A stretch of DNA of 16,409 nucleotides from an uncultured Caulobacterales bacterium (GCA_938007945.1 CALLME010000006.1:1-16409); one strand, 5' to 3'; numbered from the stretch's first letter, positions 1 to 8,088 are shown. Numbers and translations: made by a program. The notes: a model not told the origin generated them from the letters alone.

Positions 1-1238
1 GGTGCGCGCTGTGTTCCGCCCCCCGGAATACCGCTGCCGCCGTCGAGCGATATAGCACCACCAGAGCTGCCACCGCTAGAGGGGGCGGAAGGTGCTCTCG
101 TCCCACCGCGCGGTGACGGAGTTGTCGGAAAGCGCGTCTTGGGATTGAACAGGAAGTCATTGACGGGGGCGGCTTGGTCTTGCGGTACAGCTTTTTCAGC
201 TTCGTCAGATGTTGTCGGGGCATCAGGTGAAGCGAGGATGGTCGGCGCTGTCGTGATGACGGGCGCGCTCTCTATTTCAGGCGTGTCTGGCTCGTCGGGC
301 GTCGGCGGTGCTGGCGTCGGCTCTATGACGGGTTCAGGCGGTGGCGTAAATTCTGGAAAGTCATCCATGAATGGATCCGTGGTGATAGACGGATCAACGA
401 CGATGACGTCTGGTAGTGGCACGTCCTCAACCCCCTCAAACGGGTCAAAAACCTCAATCGGTTCCTCCATAATTGGCTCTGGCGGGAGAGGTTCAGGCGT
501 GGGCTCAATGATGGGTTCAGGCTCAATAATAGGCTCGGGTTCCACAATCGGTTCAGGTTCAAAAATTTCAACTTCGACTTGAGGGGCAGGCTCAACAACA
601 GGTTCTGGAAGCGGCTCTGGCACAGGCTCAAAAATTTCGACTGGCGGTAAAGGCGAGACTTCGACAGGCGGCTCAATGACGGGTTGCTCAATGGGCTCAG
701 GCGGGGTGAACTCTGGAATGACGTTCTCAGACTCAGCTGGCGTTTCATTAATGAGAATATCAGGTGGAGGGGGCGCGACAATCGGCTCTGGCTCTACTAC
801 GGGCGGCTCAATGACGGTTTCAATTGGCGCAGGCGGTGGCGGCGGCGGTGGTGCAGGTGTCGGCTGTGGTTTCGGTTTAGGCTTGGGACGCGGGGTAATC
901 GTGGGGGGTGGCGGCGCAATAGGCGCTACGTCAATCACTTCTGGCGCAGGTTCAGGCTGTAGGTCTTCGAAAGTGATAATCTGTACAGGGATTGGGTCTG
1001 GTTCGTCCTTTTTAAGGTCAGGGACAATAAAATTAGCGCTCATAACGAAAAACAAAGCGACGTGAACCGCCAGCACCGTCGCCACAATTGTGGTTCCGCG
1101 CTGCGCGAAATCATCGAAGAAATCCACCCATGGATCATCGTCCATATAGGGGGAAAACCGGTCATAGACATATGTGCGAAAAGTCACATGCGGGCCGTTC
1201 ACTAAGGAATTTTGCCCGTAAGACGGACACTTTGACAT
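1..1238 (-). CDS. TonB/TolA-like proline-rich membrane protein, partial (C-terminus beyond left edge)
   Basis: I translated this frame by hand. It is open from the ATG at 1238 to base 1, giving 412 codons with no stop, and an in-frame TAG lies two codons upstream, so the start cannot be earlier. AAGG sits about 9 bases before the ATG. Residues 1-48 are a polar, probably cytoplasmic tail. Residues 49-71 form one hydrophobic span (core VATVLAVHVALFFV) containing a histidine, as the TonB anchor does. Residues 76-330 are extremely rich in Pro and Glu, with KPKPKP near 119, a nine-proline run broken by one Ala near 129-138, and EPEPII-type hexads at 227-250. Residues 375-412 turn into a Ser/Gly-rich stretch. 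This resembles an energy-transducing TonB or TolA protein whose stiff Pro-rich arm crosses the periplasm. The diagnostic C-terminal domain is outside the window, so the subfamily is inferred. It lies 29 bases behind the EamA gene on the same strand and may be co-transcribed. Confidence 0.85.
   Translation of the reverse strand, partial: MSKCPSYGQNSLVNGPHVTFRTYVYDRFSPYMDDDPWVDFFDDFAQRGTTIVATVLAVHVALFFVMSANFIVPDLKKDEPDPIPVQIITFEDLQPEPAPEVIDVAPIAPPPPTITPRPKPKPKPQPTPAPPPPPPPAPIETVIEPPVVEPEPIVAPPPPDILINETPAESENVIPEFTPPEPIEQPVIEPPVEVSPLPPVEIFEPVPEPLPEPVVEPAPQVEVEIFEPEPIVEPEPIIEPEPIIEPTPEPLPPEPIMEEPIEVFDPFEGVEDVPLPDVIVVDPSITTDPFMDDFPEFTPPPEPVIEPTPAPPTPDEPDTPEIESAPVITTAPTILASPDAPTTSDEAEKAVPQDQAAPVNDFLFNPKTRFPTTPSPRGGTRAPSAPSSGGSSGGAISLDGGSGIPGGGTQRA
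489..560 (-). repeat. Short in-frame tandem repeat, EPEP(I/V)(I/V) hexads
   Basis: Four imperfect 18-base units code for EPEPIV, EPEPII, EPEPII and EPTPEP (residues 227-250 of the Pro-rich protein). Synonymous differences between units show that this is an old coding repeat, not a fresh expansion. It is part of the extended periplasmic arm. Confidence 0.7.
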
Positions 1239-1267
1239 AGCCTAGGCCTTAATCCGCGACTCGCCAA

Positions 1268-2173
1268 TTAATTTTCTGTTATTGGCAGCGGGTTTTCGGG
1301 CGGTTTAATCTTGGCGCGTGCGTAAAGGATAAACCCAATACCGAGCAAGGTGAGCGCCGCGCCCCCTAAAAGTTGCGGGGTAATGGCTTCGCCTAGAATG
1401 AAATGCCCACCCGCAATTGCGACCACAGTGGTCATAAGGCCCGATGTAGAGACGACATAGATAGGAAGACGTTGTAATAGCCAGTAATAACTTGCATGGG
1501 CCACAACTGAGGCGATGATAGCGGAATAGAACAAGGCGAGCGCGAAATTGACCCGATTTTCGGGGACGAATGCTGTCGTCTGATTATCTTCCAGTACAAA
1601 GGTCAGAATCCATAGCACCGCAGAGCCAACGACCGAGAACCACGCCAATAGCTCAAAAGGTGACACGCCTTGGATTTTCTTCACCAGAACGGCGCCGACG
1701 GCTTCGCTCATCGCGGCGCCCACCATCAAAGCTATGCCGAGCAAAAATAGTGGCCCTGCGGTTTCATCAGGTTTGGCAAGCGCAATAATGCTGACGCCAG
1801 CAATCGCGAGGATGATACCGCAAATCCGTCTTGGCCCAATCCGATCGCCGAGAAAAATGACGGATAGAATTATGGAGAAGGGGACGTAGAGCTCAATTGT
1901 AATGGCCGCAGCAGCCGCAGTTGTCATACCCATAGCGGGAAACATAAAGGCGTAGTTTAGCGCACCATAGCCCAAGCCCGCAGCGATGACATAAACCATT
2001 TTCCCGCTATGCCATCTGAGTTGCGGTAACATGATGAGCATCACAATAGTCATACGCACGGCAGCGTAAAACAGAGGCGGTGTCGTACTGCCAACCGTCA
2101 CCTTCATGACCACAAAGTGCAAACCCCAAGCGACGCAGACAGTCAAAAGGACAAAAAACTCTTTTACTGACAT
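1268..2173 (-). CDS. EamA/DMT-family transporter
   Basis: The product is a polytopic inner-membrane protein of 301 residues with about ten hydrophobic spans in two EamA-type halves (roughly 1-140 and 145-285). It starts MSVKEFFVLLTVCVAWG, typical for the drug/metabolite transporter superfamily, and ends in a short polar tail. Substrate unknown; members export amino acids, nucleosides or other metabolites. The open frame extends 93 codons further upstream, but that part is not protein-like and runs antisense through the start of the divergent aminotransferase. I therefore chose the ATG at 2173, where the first membrane span begins; AGGG lies about 8 bases before it. The gene is divergent from the aminotransferase across 76 bases and is followed after 29 bases by the TonB-like gene. 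Family assignment is secure, function is not. Confidence 0.88.
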   Translation of the reverse strand: MSVKEFFVLLTVCVAWGLHFVVMKVTVGSTTPPLFYAAVRMTIVMLIMLPQLRWHSGKMVYVIAAGLGYGALNYAFMFPAMGMTTAAAAAITIELYVPFSIILSVIFLGDRIGPRRICGIILAIAGVSIIALAKPDETAGPLFLLGIALMVGAAMSEAVGAVLVKKIQGVSPFELLAWFSVVGSAVLWILTFVLEDNQTTAFVPENRVNFALALFYSAIIASVVAHASYYWLLQRLPIYVVSTSGLMTTVVAIAGGHFILGEAITPQLLGGAALTLLGIGFILYARAKIKPPENPLPITEN

Positions 2174-2249
2174 GGACGGCCCTGATTTCGCTTTGCATAT
2201 TTTTGTTGATGCGTCATGTTCGTCATAGCTGCCTGTTAAGAAGAAAACT

Positions 2250-3473
2250 ATGTCCAAATCTAATGCGAATTCAGAATTTATATCGCGTAACCTCGCGCGC
2301 GTCGCGCCATCAGCCACGATGGCAGTGACCCAAGCCGCGCGTGAAATGAAGGCAAAAGGTATTGACGTCATCAGTCTCGGCGCGGGGGAGCCTGATTTTG
2401 ATACGCCAGACCACATCAAAGCAGCCGCAAGTGAAGCCATAGCCGCGGGCAAAACGAATTACACGAATGTTGATGGTATTTCAGAGTTAAAAGAGCAAAT
2501 TTGTTATAAGTTTCAGAGAGATAACGGGCTAAGTTATAGCTTTGAGCAAGTGAATGTATCGCCAGGCGGAAAGCCTGTTTTGTTTAATGCTCTGCTGGCG
2601 ACACTAAATGCGGGTGACGAGGTCATTGTGCCTGCTCCGTGTTGGGTGTCGTACCCTGAAATGGTGCGCATGGTCGGGGGGACGCCAATCATTGTGAAAA
2701 GTGAGAGCGCGAACGGATTTAAACTGTCGCCTGCACAGCTTGAAGACGCGATCACACCGCGCACGAAGTGGCTCATGCTAAACTCGCCATCAAATCCGAC
2801 AGGCGCCTGTTACTCGCGCGATGAACTTACCGCATTGGGCGAAGTCCTGCTTCGGCATCCGCATGTTCTCGTTTTGACAGACGATATCTATGAGCATCTT
2901 GTGTATGACGGATTTGAGTTTTTCACCATCGCCCAAGTGGTGCCAGAACTTTATGAGCGCACACTGACAATGAACGGCGTGTCTAAGGCTTATGCGATGA
3001 CTGGTTGGCGTATCGGATATGGAGCAGGGCCCGAATGGCTTATTAGAGCGATGGCAAAGGTGATGGGCCAATCGACATCTAACCCTTGCTCTGTCTCGCA
3101 ATGGGCGGCAGTCGCGGCGCTGTCGGGACCGCATGATTTTATCGCGGAGTGGAACAAGGCCTACACCGCTCGGCGCAATTATGTCGTCAAGGCGCTGAAC
3201 GCTATTGACGGTCTAACGTGCCTCACACCTGACGGAGCGTTTTATGTTTATCCCGATTGTAATGATTGGATAGGACAGACCACAGCTAGCGGAACACTCC
3301 TTTCGACGGATGTGGATATTGCCGAGGCGGTTTTGCGCGAGTCTCATATCGCGCTCGTGCCAGGCACAGCGTTCCACAGCAGTCCTCATCTAAGGCTATC
3401 ATATGCGACTGATATGAACTCACTCAAGGAAGCGTGTTCGCGTCTTTCCGCGTTTGCAAAAAATCTTATTTAG
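2250..3473 (+). CDS. aatA: Class I pyridoxal-phosphate aminotransferase, probably aspartate aminotransferase
   Basis: The protein has 407 residues and fold-type I architecture, and should transfer amino groups between aspartate and 2-oxoglutarate in the cytosol. Visible motifs: [11 protein letters not shown] at 43-53, substrate/cofactor-stacking W132 in PCWVSYP, SNPTG at 181-185 with N182 for the cofactor, D211 in LTDDIYEH, the Schiff-base lysine K246 in [17 protein letters not shown]254, and the carboxylate-binding R382 in HLRLSYATD. The N-terminal [14 protein letters not shown] block matches the alphaproteobacterial 1b aspartate aminotransferases, some of which also use prephenate or aromatic substrates, so exact specificity is inferred. 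The ATG at 2250 is preceded by AAGAAG, a weak ribosome site. The stop overlaps the stop of the convergent kinase gene by four bases. Confidence 0.9.
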   Translation: MSKSNANSEFISRNLARVAPSATMAVTQAAREMKAKGIDVISLGAGEPDFDTPDHIKAAASEAIAAGKTNYTNVDGISELKEQICYKFQRDNGLSYSFEQVNVSPGGKPVLFNALLATLNAGDEVIVPAPCWVSYPEMVRMVGGTPIIVKSESANGFKLSPAQLEDAITPRTKWLMLNSPSNPTGACYSRDELTALGEVLLRHPHVLVLTDDIYEHLVYDGFEFFTIAQVVPELYERTLTMNGVSKAYAMTGWRIGYGAGPEWLIRAMAKVMGQSTSNPCSVSQWAAVAALSGPHDFIAEWNKAYTARRNYVVKALNAIDGLTCLTPDGAFYVYPDCNDWIGQTTASGTLLSTDVDIAEAVLRESHIALVPGTAFHSSPHLRLSYATDMNSLKEACSRLSAFAKNLI

Positions 3474-5923
3474 GCCGCAGCGGCATTTTGTGCATGAGTA
3501 TAATGACTTTCTAATGCATCTAACAGTTTCGCCTGCTGAACGGGTTTAACGAGATAATCATCCATCCCAGCATCAAGACAATTTTCGCGGTCATACTTCA
3601 ACGCATGACCCGTCAGCGCAATAATAGGCGTGTGAGGACGATTATGTTTTTCGTTGAACGCATTAATTTGATTCGTGGCTTCATAACCGTCCATGACAGG
3701 CATAGAGACGTCCATCAAAATGAGGGGGAAGCGGTCTGGTGATTTCTTAAATATCTCTACGGCTTCCTCACCATTATTGGCAAATGTGGGGACGAATACT
3801 GTGTCGGCGAGCATGAGGCGCACAACGTCTTGGTTGAGTTTAAAATCTTCGGCGACAAGAATTTCCACCTTCGGGAGGGGCGCAGTAGGGGGCGGCACGT
3901 CTTGAACTGGGGATTTATCGGCCGGCAAGTCCATTTTCGGTAAGCTAGGGAGTGACGTTTTTGGCGCAGATAACGTCTCAACAACCGTTTTTATAAGGCG
4001 TGTTTCTCTTGCTGGCTTCATCAAAAAACTGAGCACGCCTATCTTTGCAAACTCCTCACTCGACATCATTTGATCACAAGACGACAGCATAATTATTGGC
4101 GGATGACCTAGCGCGGCATTGGACGATATCATCGTGGCCAGTTCTTGTCCGTTCATGCCTGGCATGAGGTAGTCCATTAAAATAAGATCATAAGGCTTTT
4201 TAACGCTTATGGCCTCTCTCAACTCGACAAGCGCATCAATACCGTTTTCACAAGCTGTCGACTCCATACCCCATGACGATGTCTGTTGGGTAAGTAGCTG
4301 ACGATTTACCGCAATATCATCAACGATAAGTACACGCTTTCCGCTGAGAATTGTTTCGCAAGTGGATTTTGTATCTTGTTGGTCGTCTTGGGCGAGAGGG
4401 ACAATGAAACCAAATGTCGAGCCTTCGCCAAATTTTGACTCGACACTCATACGGCCATTCATCAATTCAATAATTTTTTTGGATATGCTAAGCCCGAGTC
4501 CGGTGCCGCCGTAGTTACGTGTTGTACTTCCATCCGCTTGCGTAAACTTCTGAAATATATCAGAAATTTTGTGCTTCTCAATGCCGATACCTGTATCTGC
4601 GATGTTAATTGTAACCATGCCTTTATCGCTAGCGCGGCCAGTTGCCGCCACGTCAACGTCGATGACGATATGACCCTCATCCGTGAATTTTACGGCATTG
4701 CTCACAAGGTTAGTAATTACTTGCCGCAATCGACCCGCATCGGCGATAAACCGTGTTGGCAGCGTGTTTGGATAGTTCACGATGATCTCAAGATTTTTCT
4801 CTTTTACTTTGTTAATTAGTAGGGCTACTACGTCGCTAATCGTTTCACGTAAATCAAAAGAGATCGGGTCAAGTTCTAGCGCGCCCGCCTCAATCTTTGA
4901 GAAATCTAAAATATCATTGATGATTGTAAGCAAGGCTGAAGCAGAGTCGTTGATGACCTTAATGTATTCCTGTTGCCGCTCGTCAATGTCAGTATTCGCC
5001 AGAAGTTCGGCCATGCCGAGAACGCCGTTCATCGGCGTTCTAATTTCATGGCTCATATTCGCAAGAAATTCGGATTTTGCATGGGATGCGGCAATAGCTT
5101 CGTCTTTTGCTCGCTCTAATGCGATGGCCTGATGGTGTTCTTTGCTAACATCTTTCACGAAGGCTCGGATCATGGACGGTTTGCCATTCGCGTCACGATG
5201 TACTTTTCCAGTCGTGCGGCTGTAACGTTCATGGCCGCGGCCTGTATCTGCACGGCACGTCACGTCAAAGACGTCATTATTTTTCGATAAATTACTAAGG
5301 GCGTGTTTGAACCGTGTGCGGTCGGTCTCATGCACAGTGTGGATAATGCCTTTCTCTTTAATGAGTTTAATTTTTTTACGACCAAAATAATGTTGGAGAG
5401 TTTTGCTGAGCGTATACTCCTTATTTTCGAAATTATACGTCCAATATCCCGCATTCCCGAGACGAAGTGATTCTTCGAGGAATTCATCTTTTTCGACGAG
5501 GCTCGTAACGTCAAATGACATGGATACAAGATAGCCATTAGATAGCTTTTTCCGCACCAATTGTATGCGTCGCCCGTTTGAGAATTTATGGATGAAATCA
5601 ATATCTTGTGTAATTACGCCAGATGTATTCGTTTCTGTCGATATACGCGCATCATTAACAACTTCGGGATTGATTATGCCATATTTTAACATGGCATTAT
5701 GACAATCTTTGAGCGAATCGCCCACTTTCAATGTGCCTTCGGGTAGACCTAACTGATCCATCATTCCCTGTCCCATATAGCGATAAATCATATTCTCATC
5801 GAGGATAGCCACGCCTACATCCAGCGCATTATCTATCATTTTGAAGAACTCAGCCTCTTTGCCCGCCGCAATACGGTTGGGTGAGATGTCGTCTAATACT
5901 TGAAAAATTGTTTCAGGGCCCAT
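3470..5923 (-). CDS. Soluble hybrid histidine kinase, PAS-PAS-HisKA-HATPase-REC-REC
   Basis: The product has 817 residues counted from the ATG at 5923. Residues 25-140 and about 145-260 are PAS-type sensor regions. HisKA carries the phospho-acceptor H292 in the canonical block [11 protein letters not shown]. The ATPase domain has the N-box (N405 and N409), DTGIG at 443-447 and GGTGLG at 472-477. The first receiver has acceptor D584, S614 and K636; the second, after a Pro-rich linker, has D738, T771 and K793. All catalytic residues appear intact. There is no membrane span or signal peptide, so it senses a cytosolic cue. No Hpt domain or response regulator lies next to it, so it probably feeds a shared phosphotransfer protein encoded elsewhere. 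The frame extends four codons further to a TTG at 5935. I prefer the ATG because GGGA sits 8-11 bases before it. Confidence 0.9.
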   Translation of the reverse strand: MGPETIFQVLDDISPNRIAAGKEAEFFKMIDNALDVGVAILDENMIYRYMGQGMMDQLGLPEGTLKVGDSLKDCHNAMLKYGIINPEVVNDARISTETNTSGVITQDIDFIHKFSNGRRIQLVRKKLSNGYLVSMSFDVTSLVEKDEFLEESLRLGNAGYWTYNFENKEYTLSKTLQHYFGRKKIKLIKEKGIIHTVHETDRTRFKHALSNLSKNNDVFDVTCRADTGRGHERYSRTTGKVHRDANGKPSMIRAFVKDVSKEHHQAIALERAKDEAIAASHAKSEFLANMSHEIRTPMNGVLGMAELLANTDIDERQQEYIKVINDSASALLTIINDILDFSKIEAGALELDPISFDLRETISDVVALLINKVKEKNLEIIVNYPNTLPTRFIADAGRLRQVITNLVSNAVKFTDEGHIVIDVDVAATGRASDKGMVTINIADTGIGIEKHKISDIFQKFTQADGSTTRNYGGTGLGLSISKKIIELMNGRMSVESKFGEGSTFGFIVPLAQDDQQDTKSTCETILSGKRVLIVDDIAVNRQLLTQQTSSWGMESTACENGIDALVELREAISVKKPYDLILMDYLMPGMNGQELATMISSNAALGHPPIIMLSSCDQMMSSEEFAKIGVLSFLMKPARETRLIKTVVETLSAPKTSLPSLPKMDLPADKSPVQDVPPPTAPLPKVEILVAEDFKLNQDVVRLMLADTVFVPTFANNGEEAVEIFKKSPDRFPLILMDVSMPVMDGYEATNQINAFNEKHNRPHTPIIALTGHALKYDRENCLDAGMDDYLVKPVQQAKLLDALESHYTHAQNAAAA

Positions 5924-5943
5924 GGTTTTTCCCAATTTTTATT

Positions 5944-5949
5944 ATTATC
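5944..5949 (-). promoter_or_regulatory. Possible -10 element of the hybrid kinase gene
   Basis: On the minus strand this reads GATAAT (5 of 6 to TATAAT), preceded by TG-like context but without a good -35 box. A start about 7 bases further on, near 5937, would leave a leader of only about 14 bases before the ATG at 5923. The neighbouring terminator at 5996-6030 means the kinase needs its own promoter here. Confidence 0.3.
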
Positions 5950-5995
5950 AGTCCCACACAAAAACAGTTTTAGGTAAACAGCGTTAATAAAAGGC

Positions 5996-6030
5996 AAAAA
6001 AAAGCCGGACACGGTGTTACCGGTCCGGCT
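5996..6030 (-). terminator. Intrinsic terminator of the sRNA and of the trxB-LysR unit
   Basis: Stem AGCCGGAC (6003-6010) pairs with GTCCGGCT (6023-6030), continued by CGGT/ACCG inside with one bulged base: 12 base pairs and a three-base loop. On the minus strand it is followed at once by a run of eight T (5996-6003), the textbook Rho-independent form. It separates everything upstream from the hybrid kinase gene. Confidence 0.93.
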
Positions 6031-6106
6031 GAAGTCTTCGCATTACGCTCCGGGGAGGAAATGTAAGCGGTAAACAAGAAAACAAAAGGGGAGGACGTTG
6101 TCTTGT
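5996..6106 (-). ncRNA. Candidate AbcR-like trans-acting small RNA with two anti-Shine-Dalgarno loops
   Basis: I predict a transcript of about 111 nt between the LysR gene and the kinase gene. Stem 1: ACAAGA at its 5' end (6101-6106) pairs with UCUUGU (6074-6079), enclosing a loop with UCCUCCCC (6088-6095). Stem 2: CGCUUAC (6063-6069) pairs with GUAAUGCG (6039-6046) with one bulged U, and its 16-nt loop exposes CCUCCCC (6052-6058). Stem 3 is the terminator. Two single-stranded CCUCCCC patches suit pairing with ribosome-binding sites of target mRNAs. Known from memory: rhizobial AbcR1/AbcR2 (alpha-r15) are of about this size, have two such modules, and lie beside the LysR gene lsrB/vtlR that activates them. 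The position next to trxB-LysR matches. The structure is seen directly; the homology is inferred and needs a covariance-model search. Confidence 0.62.
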
Positions 6107-6112
6107 ATGCAG

Positions 6113-6142
6113 CTTATGTAGGGATTATTGGCTGCATCGCAA
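6113..6142 (-). promoter_or_regulatory. Predicted promoter of the small RNA
   Basis: On the minus strand, TTGCGA (6137-6142, 4 of 6 to TTGACA) and CATAAG (6113-6118, 4 of 6 to TATAAT) are separated by 18 bases. The implied start near 6106 coincides with the first base of stem 1. An inverted repeat ATGCAGC (6107-6113) / GCTGCAT (6131-6137), 17 bases apart, straddles the -10 region. The weak boxes fit a promoter that needs an activator. Confidence 0.4.
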
Positions 6143-6162
6143 TGGTCAGTGACGCAAGTGAG

Positions 6163-6180
6163 CTATGCATTTCTGCATAG
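6163..6180. promoter_or_regulatory. Palindromic operator CTATGCA-N4-TGCATAG
   Basis: This is a perfect 7+4+7 inverted repeat, just 5 bases beyond the LysR stop codon and centred about 65 bases upstream of the predicted sRNA start. LysR-type activators commonly bind a dyad near -65. The ATGCA/TGCAT unit occurs twice more at 6107-6113 and 6131-6137. It does not contain a strict T-N11-A, so binding by the adjacent LysR protein is an inference. Confidence 0.5.
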
Positions 6181-6185
6181 GAAGC

Positions 6186-7088
6186 TCAGCTTTCCCAGTT
6201 TTTTGTGACCCGCATAAGAAATTCGCGAAATACCTTAGCTTTCACAGACCCTCGGAGTTCTGTCGGATAAACAAAAAACACATCAAAAGACTCGCCGCGA
6301 AAATCAGGCAGTACCCGAACAAGGCGACGCGAAAGAGCCGTCATGTAATCGGGTAAGCCCGCAAGCCCAATACCGGCCTCCGCTGCGCGCATAATGCCGT
6401 GAAGATTGCTGACTGACAGGACGGGCTTTAGGGGGCCGTTTTCGCGGTCTATGCCTGATAGCACCCAATTAGTGCTGTGCAGTCTTGCTGGCATAAGGTC
6501 GCCAAAAGCCACAATTTTGTGATTCTCTAAATCTTCAATTGATTTAGGGGCGCCGTATTTTGCGAGATAGATATCAGACGCATAAAGACTTTGAGAAATT
6601 GTGCCGAGCTTGCGTTCAATGACATCGCCTTGCGTCGATGGCCAGGGACGCAAAGCGCAATCAACGTCAAATGCAGACAAATCGTGCTCGTCATCCTTAA
6701 GGATGAGTTCGACATTTATTTCGGGATAAGCGGCGATAAATTCGGGCAAAACGGATGTTAGCCAATTAGAGCCAAGTGATATCGGTGTTGAGACCCGTAG
6801 TTTGCCTTGCGGTTTACTACGGCTATTGATGACAGTCGCTTGGGCGAGGGCGGTGCGGTGCGCAATGTCACGCGCGGCAAGCGACAGGATACGGCCTTGC
6901 TCGGTTAGGGTTAATCCGCGTGCGTGGCGATGAAATAGAGGTGTGCCTAAGCTATCTTCGAGCGCTGTGATTTGACGCGAGACCGCAGATTGAGAGATAT
7001 TAAGTCGTTCCGCTGCTGCGGTCAGAGATCCTGAATCGGCGGCAGCATGAAAAGTCTTGAGTTTATCCCAATCTAGCGAGTCAGCCAC
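6186..7088 (-). CDS. LysR-type transcriptional regulator, LsrB/VtlR-like by context
   Basis: The protein has 300 residues. An N-terminal winged helix-turn-helix (residues 5-65, with WDKLKTFHAAADSGSLTAAA and SQSAVSRQITALE) is followed by a substrate-binding LysR effector domain (about 93-295). The start is GTG, overlapping the trxB stop as TAGTG; the helix-turn-helix begins at residue 5, so there is no room for a later start, and translation is probably coupled to trxB. In rhizobia and Brucella the LysR gene next to trxB is lsrB/vtlR, a redox- and host-related regulator that activates AbcR sRNAs; I use this as context, not as proof of orthology. It has a single cysteine, C144 in DVDCALRPW, so a disulphide switch within one subunit is impossible. 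Immediately downstream lie a palindrome and the sRNA candidate that it may control. Confidence 0.9.
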   Translation of the reverse strand: MADSLDWDKLKTFHAAADSGSLTAAAERLNISQSAVSRQITALEDSLGTPLFHRHARGLTLTEQGRILSLAARDIAHRTALAQATVINSRSKPQGKLRVSTPISLGSNWLTSVLPEFIAAYPEINVELILKDDEHDLSAFDVDCALRPWPSTQGDVIERKLGTISQSLYASDIYLAKYGAPKSIEDLENHKIVAFGDLMPARLHSTNWVLSGIDRENGPLKPVLSVSNLHGIMRAAEAGIGLAGLPDYMTALSRRLVRVLPDFRGESFDVFFVYPTELRGSVKAKVFREFLMRVTKNWES

Positions 7089-8059
7089 TACTCCGCAGCT
7101 TCTTGATGGGAGGCTTCGGCTTCCTGTTCGGTCAGCCAGCGTTCAGCTTCAAGCGCCCCCATACAACCTAATCCAGCTGCGGTGACGGCTTGTCTGTAAG
7201 TCTCATCTGAAACATCACCTGTGGCGAATACGCCTGGTACATTGGTCGCAGTGCTGTCAGGCGCCGTGGTAATATAGCCGCCTTCATTCATATCGACATG
7301 GCCGCTAAAGACTTCTGTTGAGGGTTTATGCCCAATTGCAATGAACACGCCGTGTGTCTCACGGGTAAATTCTTCGCCTGTGAGGGCGTCTTTAAGGCGA
7401 ACGCCTGTCACACTGCGCGGTGCTTCAGTGCCAAGAATTTCTTCGAGCGTCGTGTTCCAAAGGATTTCGACTTTTTCATTTTTGAACAAGCGCTCTTGCA
7501 AAATCTTCTCGGCGCGGAGGCTGTCACGGCGGTGTACGAGAGTCACTTTGGACGCAAAATTCGTCAGGAAAAGCGCCTCTTCTACGGCTGTATTTCCGCC
7601 GCCAATGACAAAGACTTCCTTGTTTCGATAGAAAAATCCGTCACATGTTGCACAGGCTGAGACACCAAATCCTTGGAACTCATATTCGGATTCAAGACCG
7701 AGCCATTTGGCTTGCGCGCCTGTAGCAATAATTACGGCGTCGGCTGTATAGACAGTGCCAGAGTCGGATTTGAGGGTGAAAGGTCGCTGCGTAAAATCAA
7801 CGTCGAGTATCACGTCTTCATAAAAGGCTGTGCCAAATTTCAGCGCGTGTTCTTTGAACTTTTCCATTAACTCTGGCCCCATTATTTCTGGGAAGCCTGG
7901 GTAGTTTTCAACATCTGTCGTAATGGTGAGCTGACCGCCAGGCTGAAGCCCTGCGACGATGCCAGGCTCTAACATGGCGCGCGCGGCATAGACGGCGGCT
8001 GTATAGCCCGCAGGGCCAGAGCCGATAATCATAACTTTGTGGTGAATAGTGTCAGCCAT
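7088..8059 (-). CDS. trxB: Thioredoxin-disulfide reductase
   Basis: This FAD- and NADPH-dependent flavoprotein of 323 residues reduces thioredoxin in the cytosol. The FAD-binding motif GSGPAG is at 13-18, the redox-active CATC at 136-139 in SACATCDGFFYR, the NADPH-binding GGGNTA at 153-158 followed by HRRDSLRAEK, and the second FAD motif GVFATGD at 276-282. Length and order are normal for the low-molecular-weight bacterial type. The ATG at 8059 has GGAAG 9-13 bases before it. It is the first gene of a two-gene unit with the LysR regulator, whose GTG start overlaps its stop by one base. A dyad with T-N11-A spacing lies about 30 bases upstream of the start codon. Confidence 0.97.
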   Translation of the reverse strand: MADTIHHKVMIIGSGPAGYTAAVYAARAMLEPGIVAGLQPGGQLTITTDVENYPGFPEIMGPELMEKFKEHALKFGTAFYEDVILDVDFTQRPFTLKSDSGTVYTADAVIIATGAQAKWLGLESEYEFQGFGVSACATCDGFFYRNKEVFVIGGGNTAVEEALFLTNFASKVTLVHRRDSLRAEKILQERLFKNEKVEILWNTTLEEILGTEAPRSVTGVRLKDALTGEEFTRETHGVFIAIGHKPSTEVFSGHVDMNEGGYITTAPDSTATNVPGVFATGDVSDETYRQAVTAAGLGCMGALEAERWLTEQEAEASHQEAAE

Positions 8060-8088
8060 GCCGATAATCTTCCGTGATATTAATACCT

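Noticed and set aside
489..560. Possible CRISPR or recombination repeat
   Set aside because: Units are 18 bases, contiguous, in frame, without spacers, and differ at synonymous positions; this is a protein repeat.
139..1065. Gly/Ser-rich plus-strand ORFs and a Leu/Ser-rich minus ORF over 323-781
   Set aside because: They are shadows of the continuous minus-strand Pro/Glu-rich frame, which is open across the whole stretch and has a membrane span, a start and a ribosome site.
2174..2452. 93-codon N-terminal extension of the EamA transporter
   Set aside because: It runs antisense through the aminotransferase start and has no transporter-like sequence; the first membrane span begins at the ATG at 2173.
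5924..5935. TTG start for the hybrid kinase
   Set aside because: Only four codons longer, with no ribosome site; the ATG at 5923 has GGGA at a workable distance.
6050..6120. Tiny plus-strand ORFs after GGGGAGGA sequences
   Set aside because: The SD-like purine runs lead only to frames of 1-4 codons (for example ATG TAA); the same bases make better sense as anti-SD loops of a minus-strand RNA.
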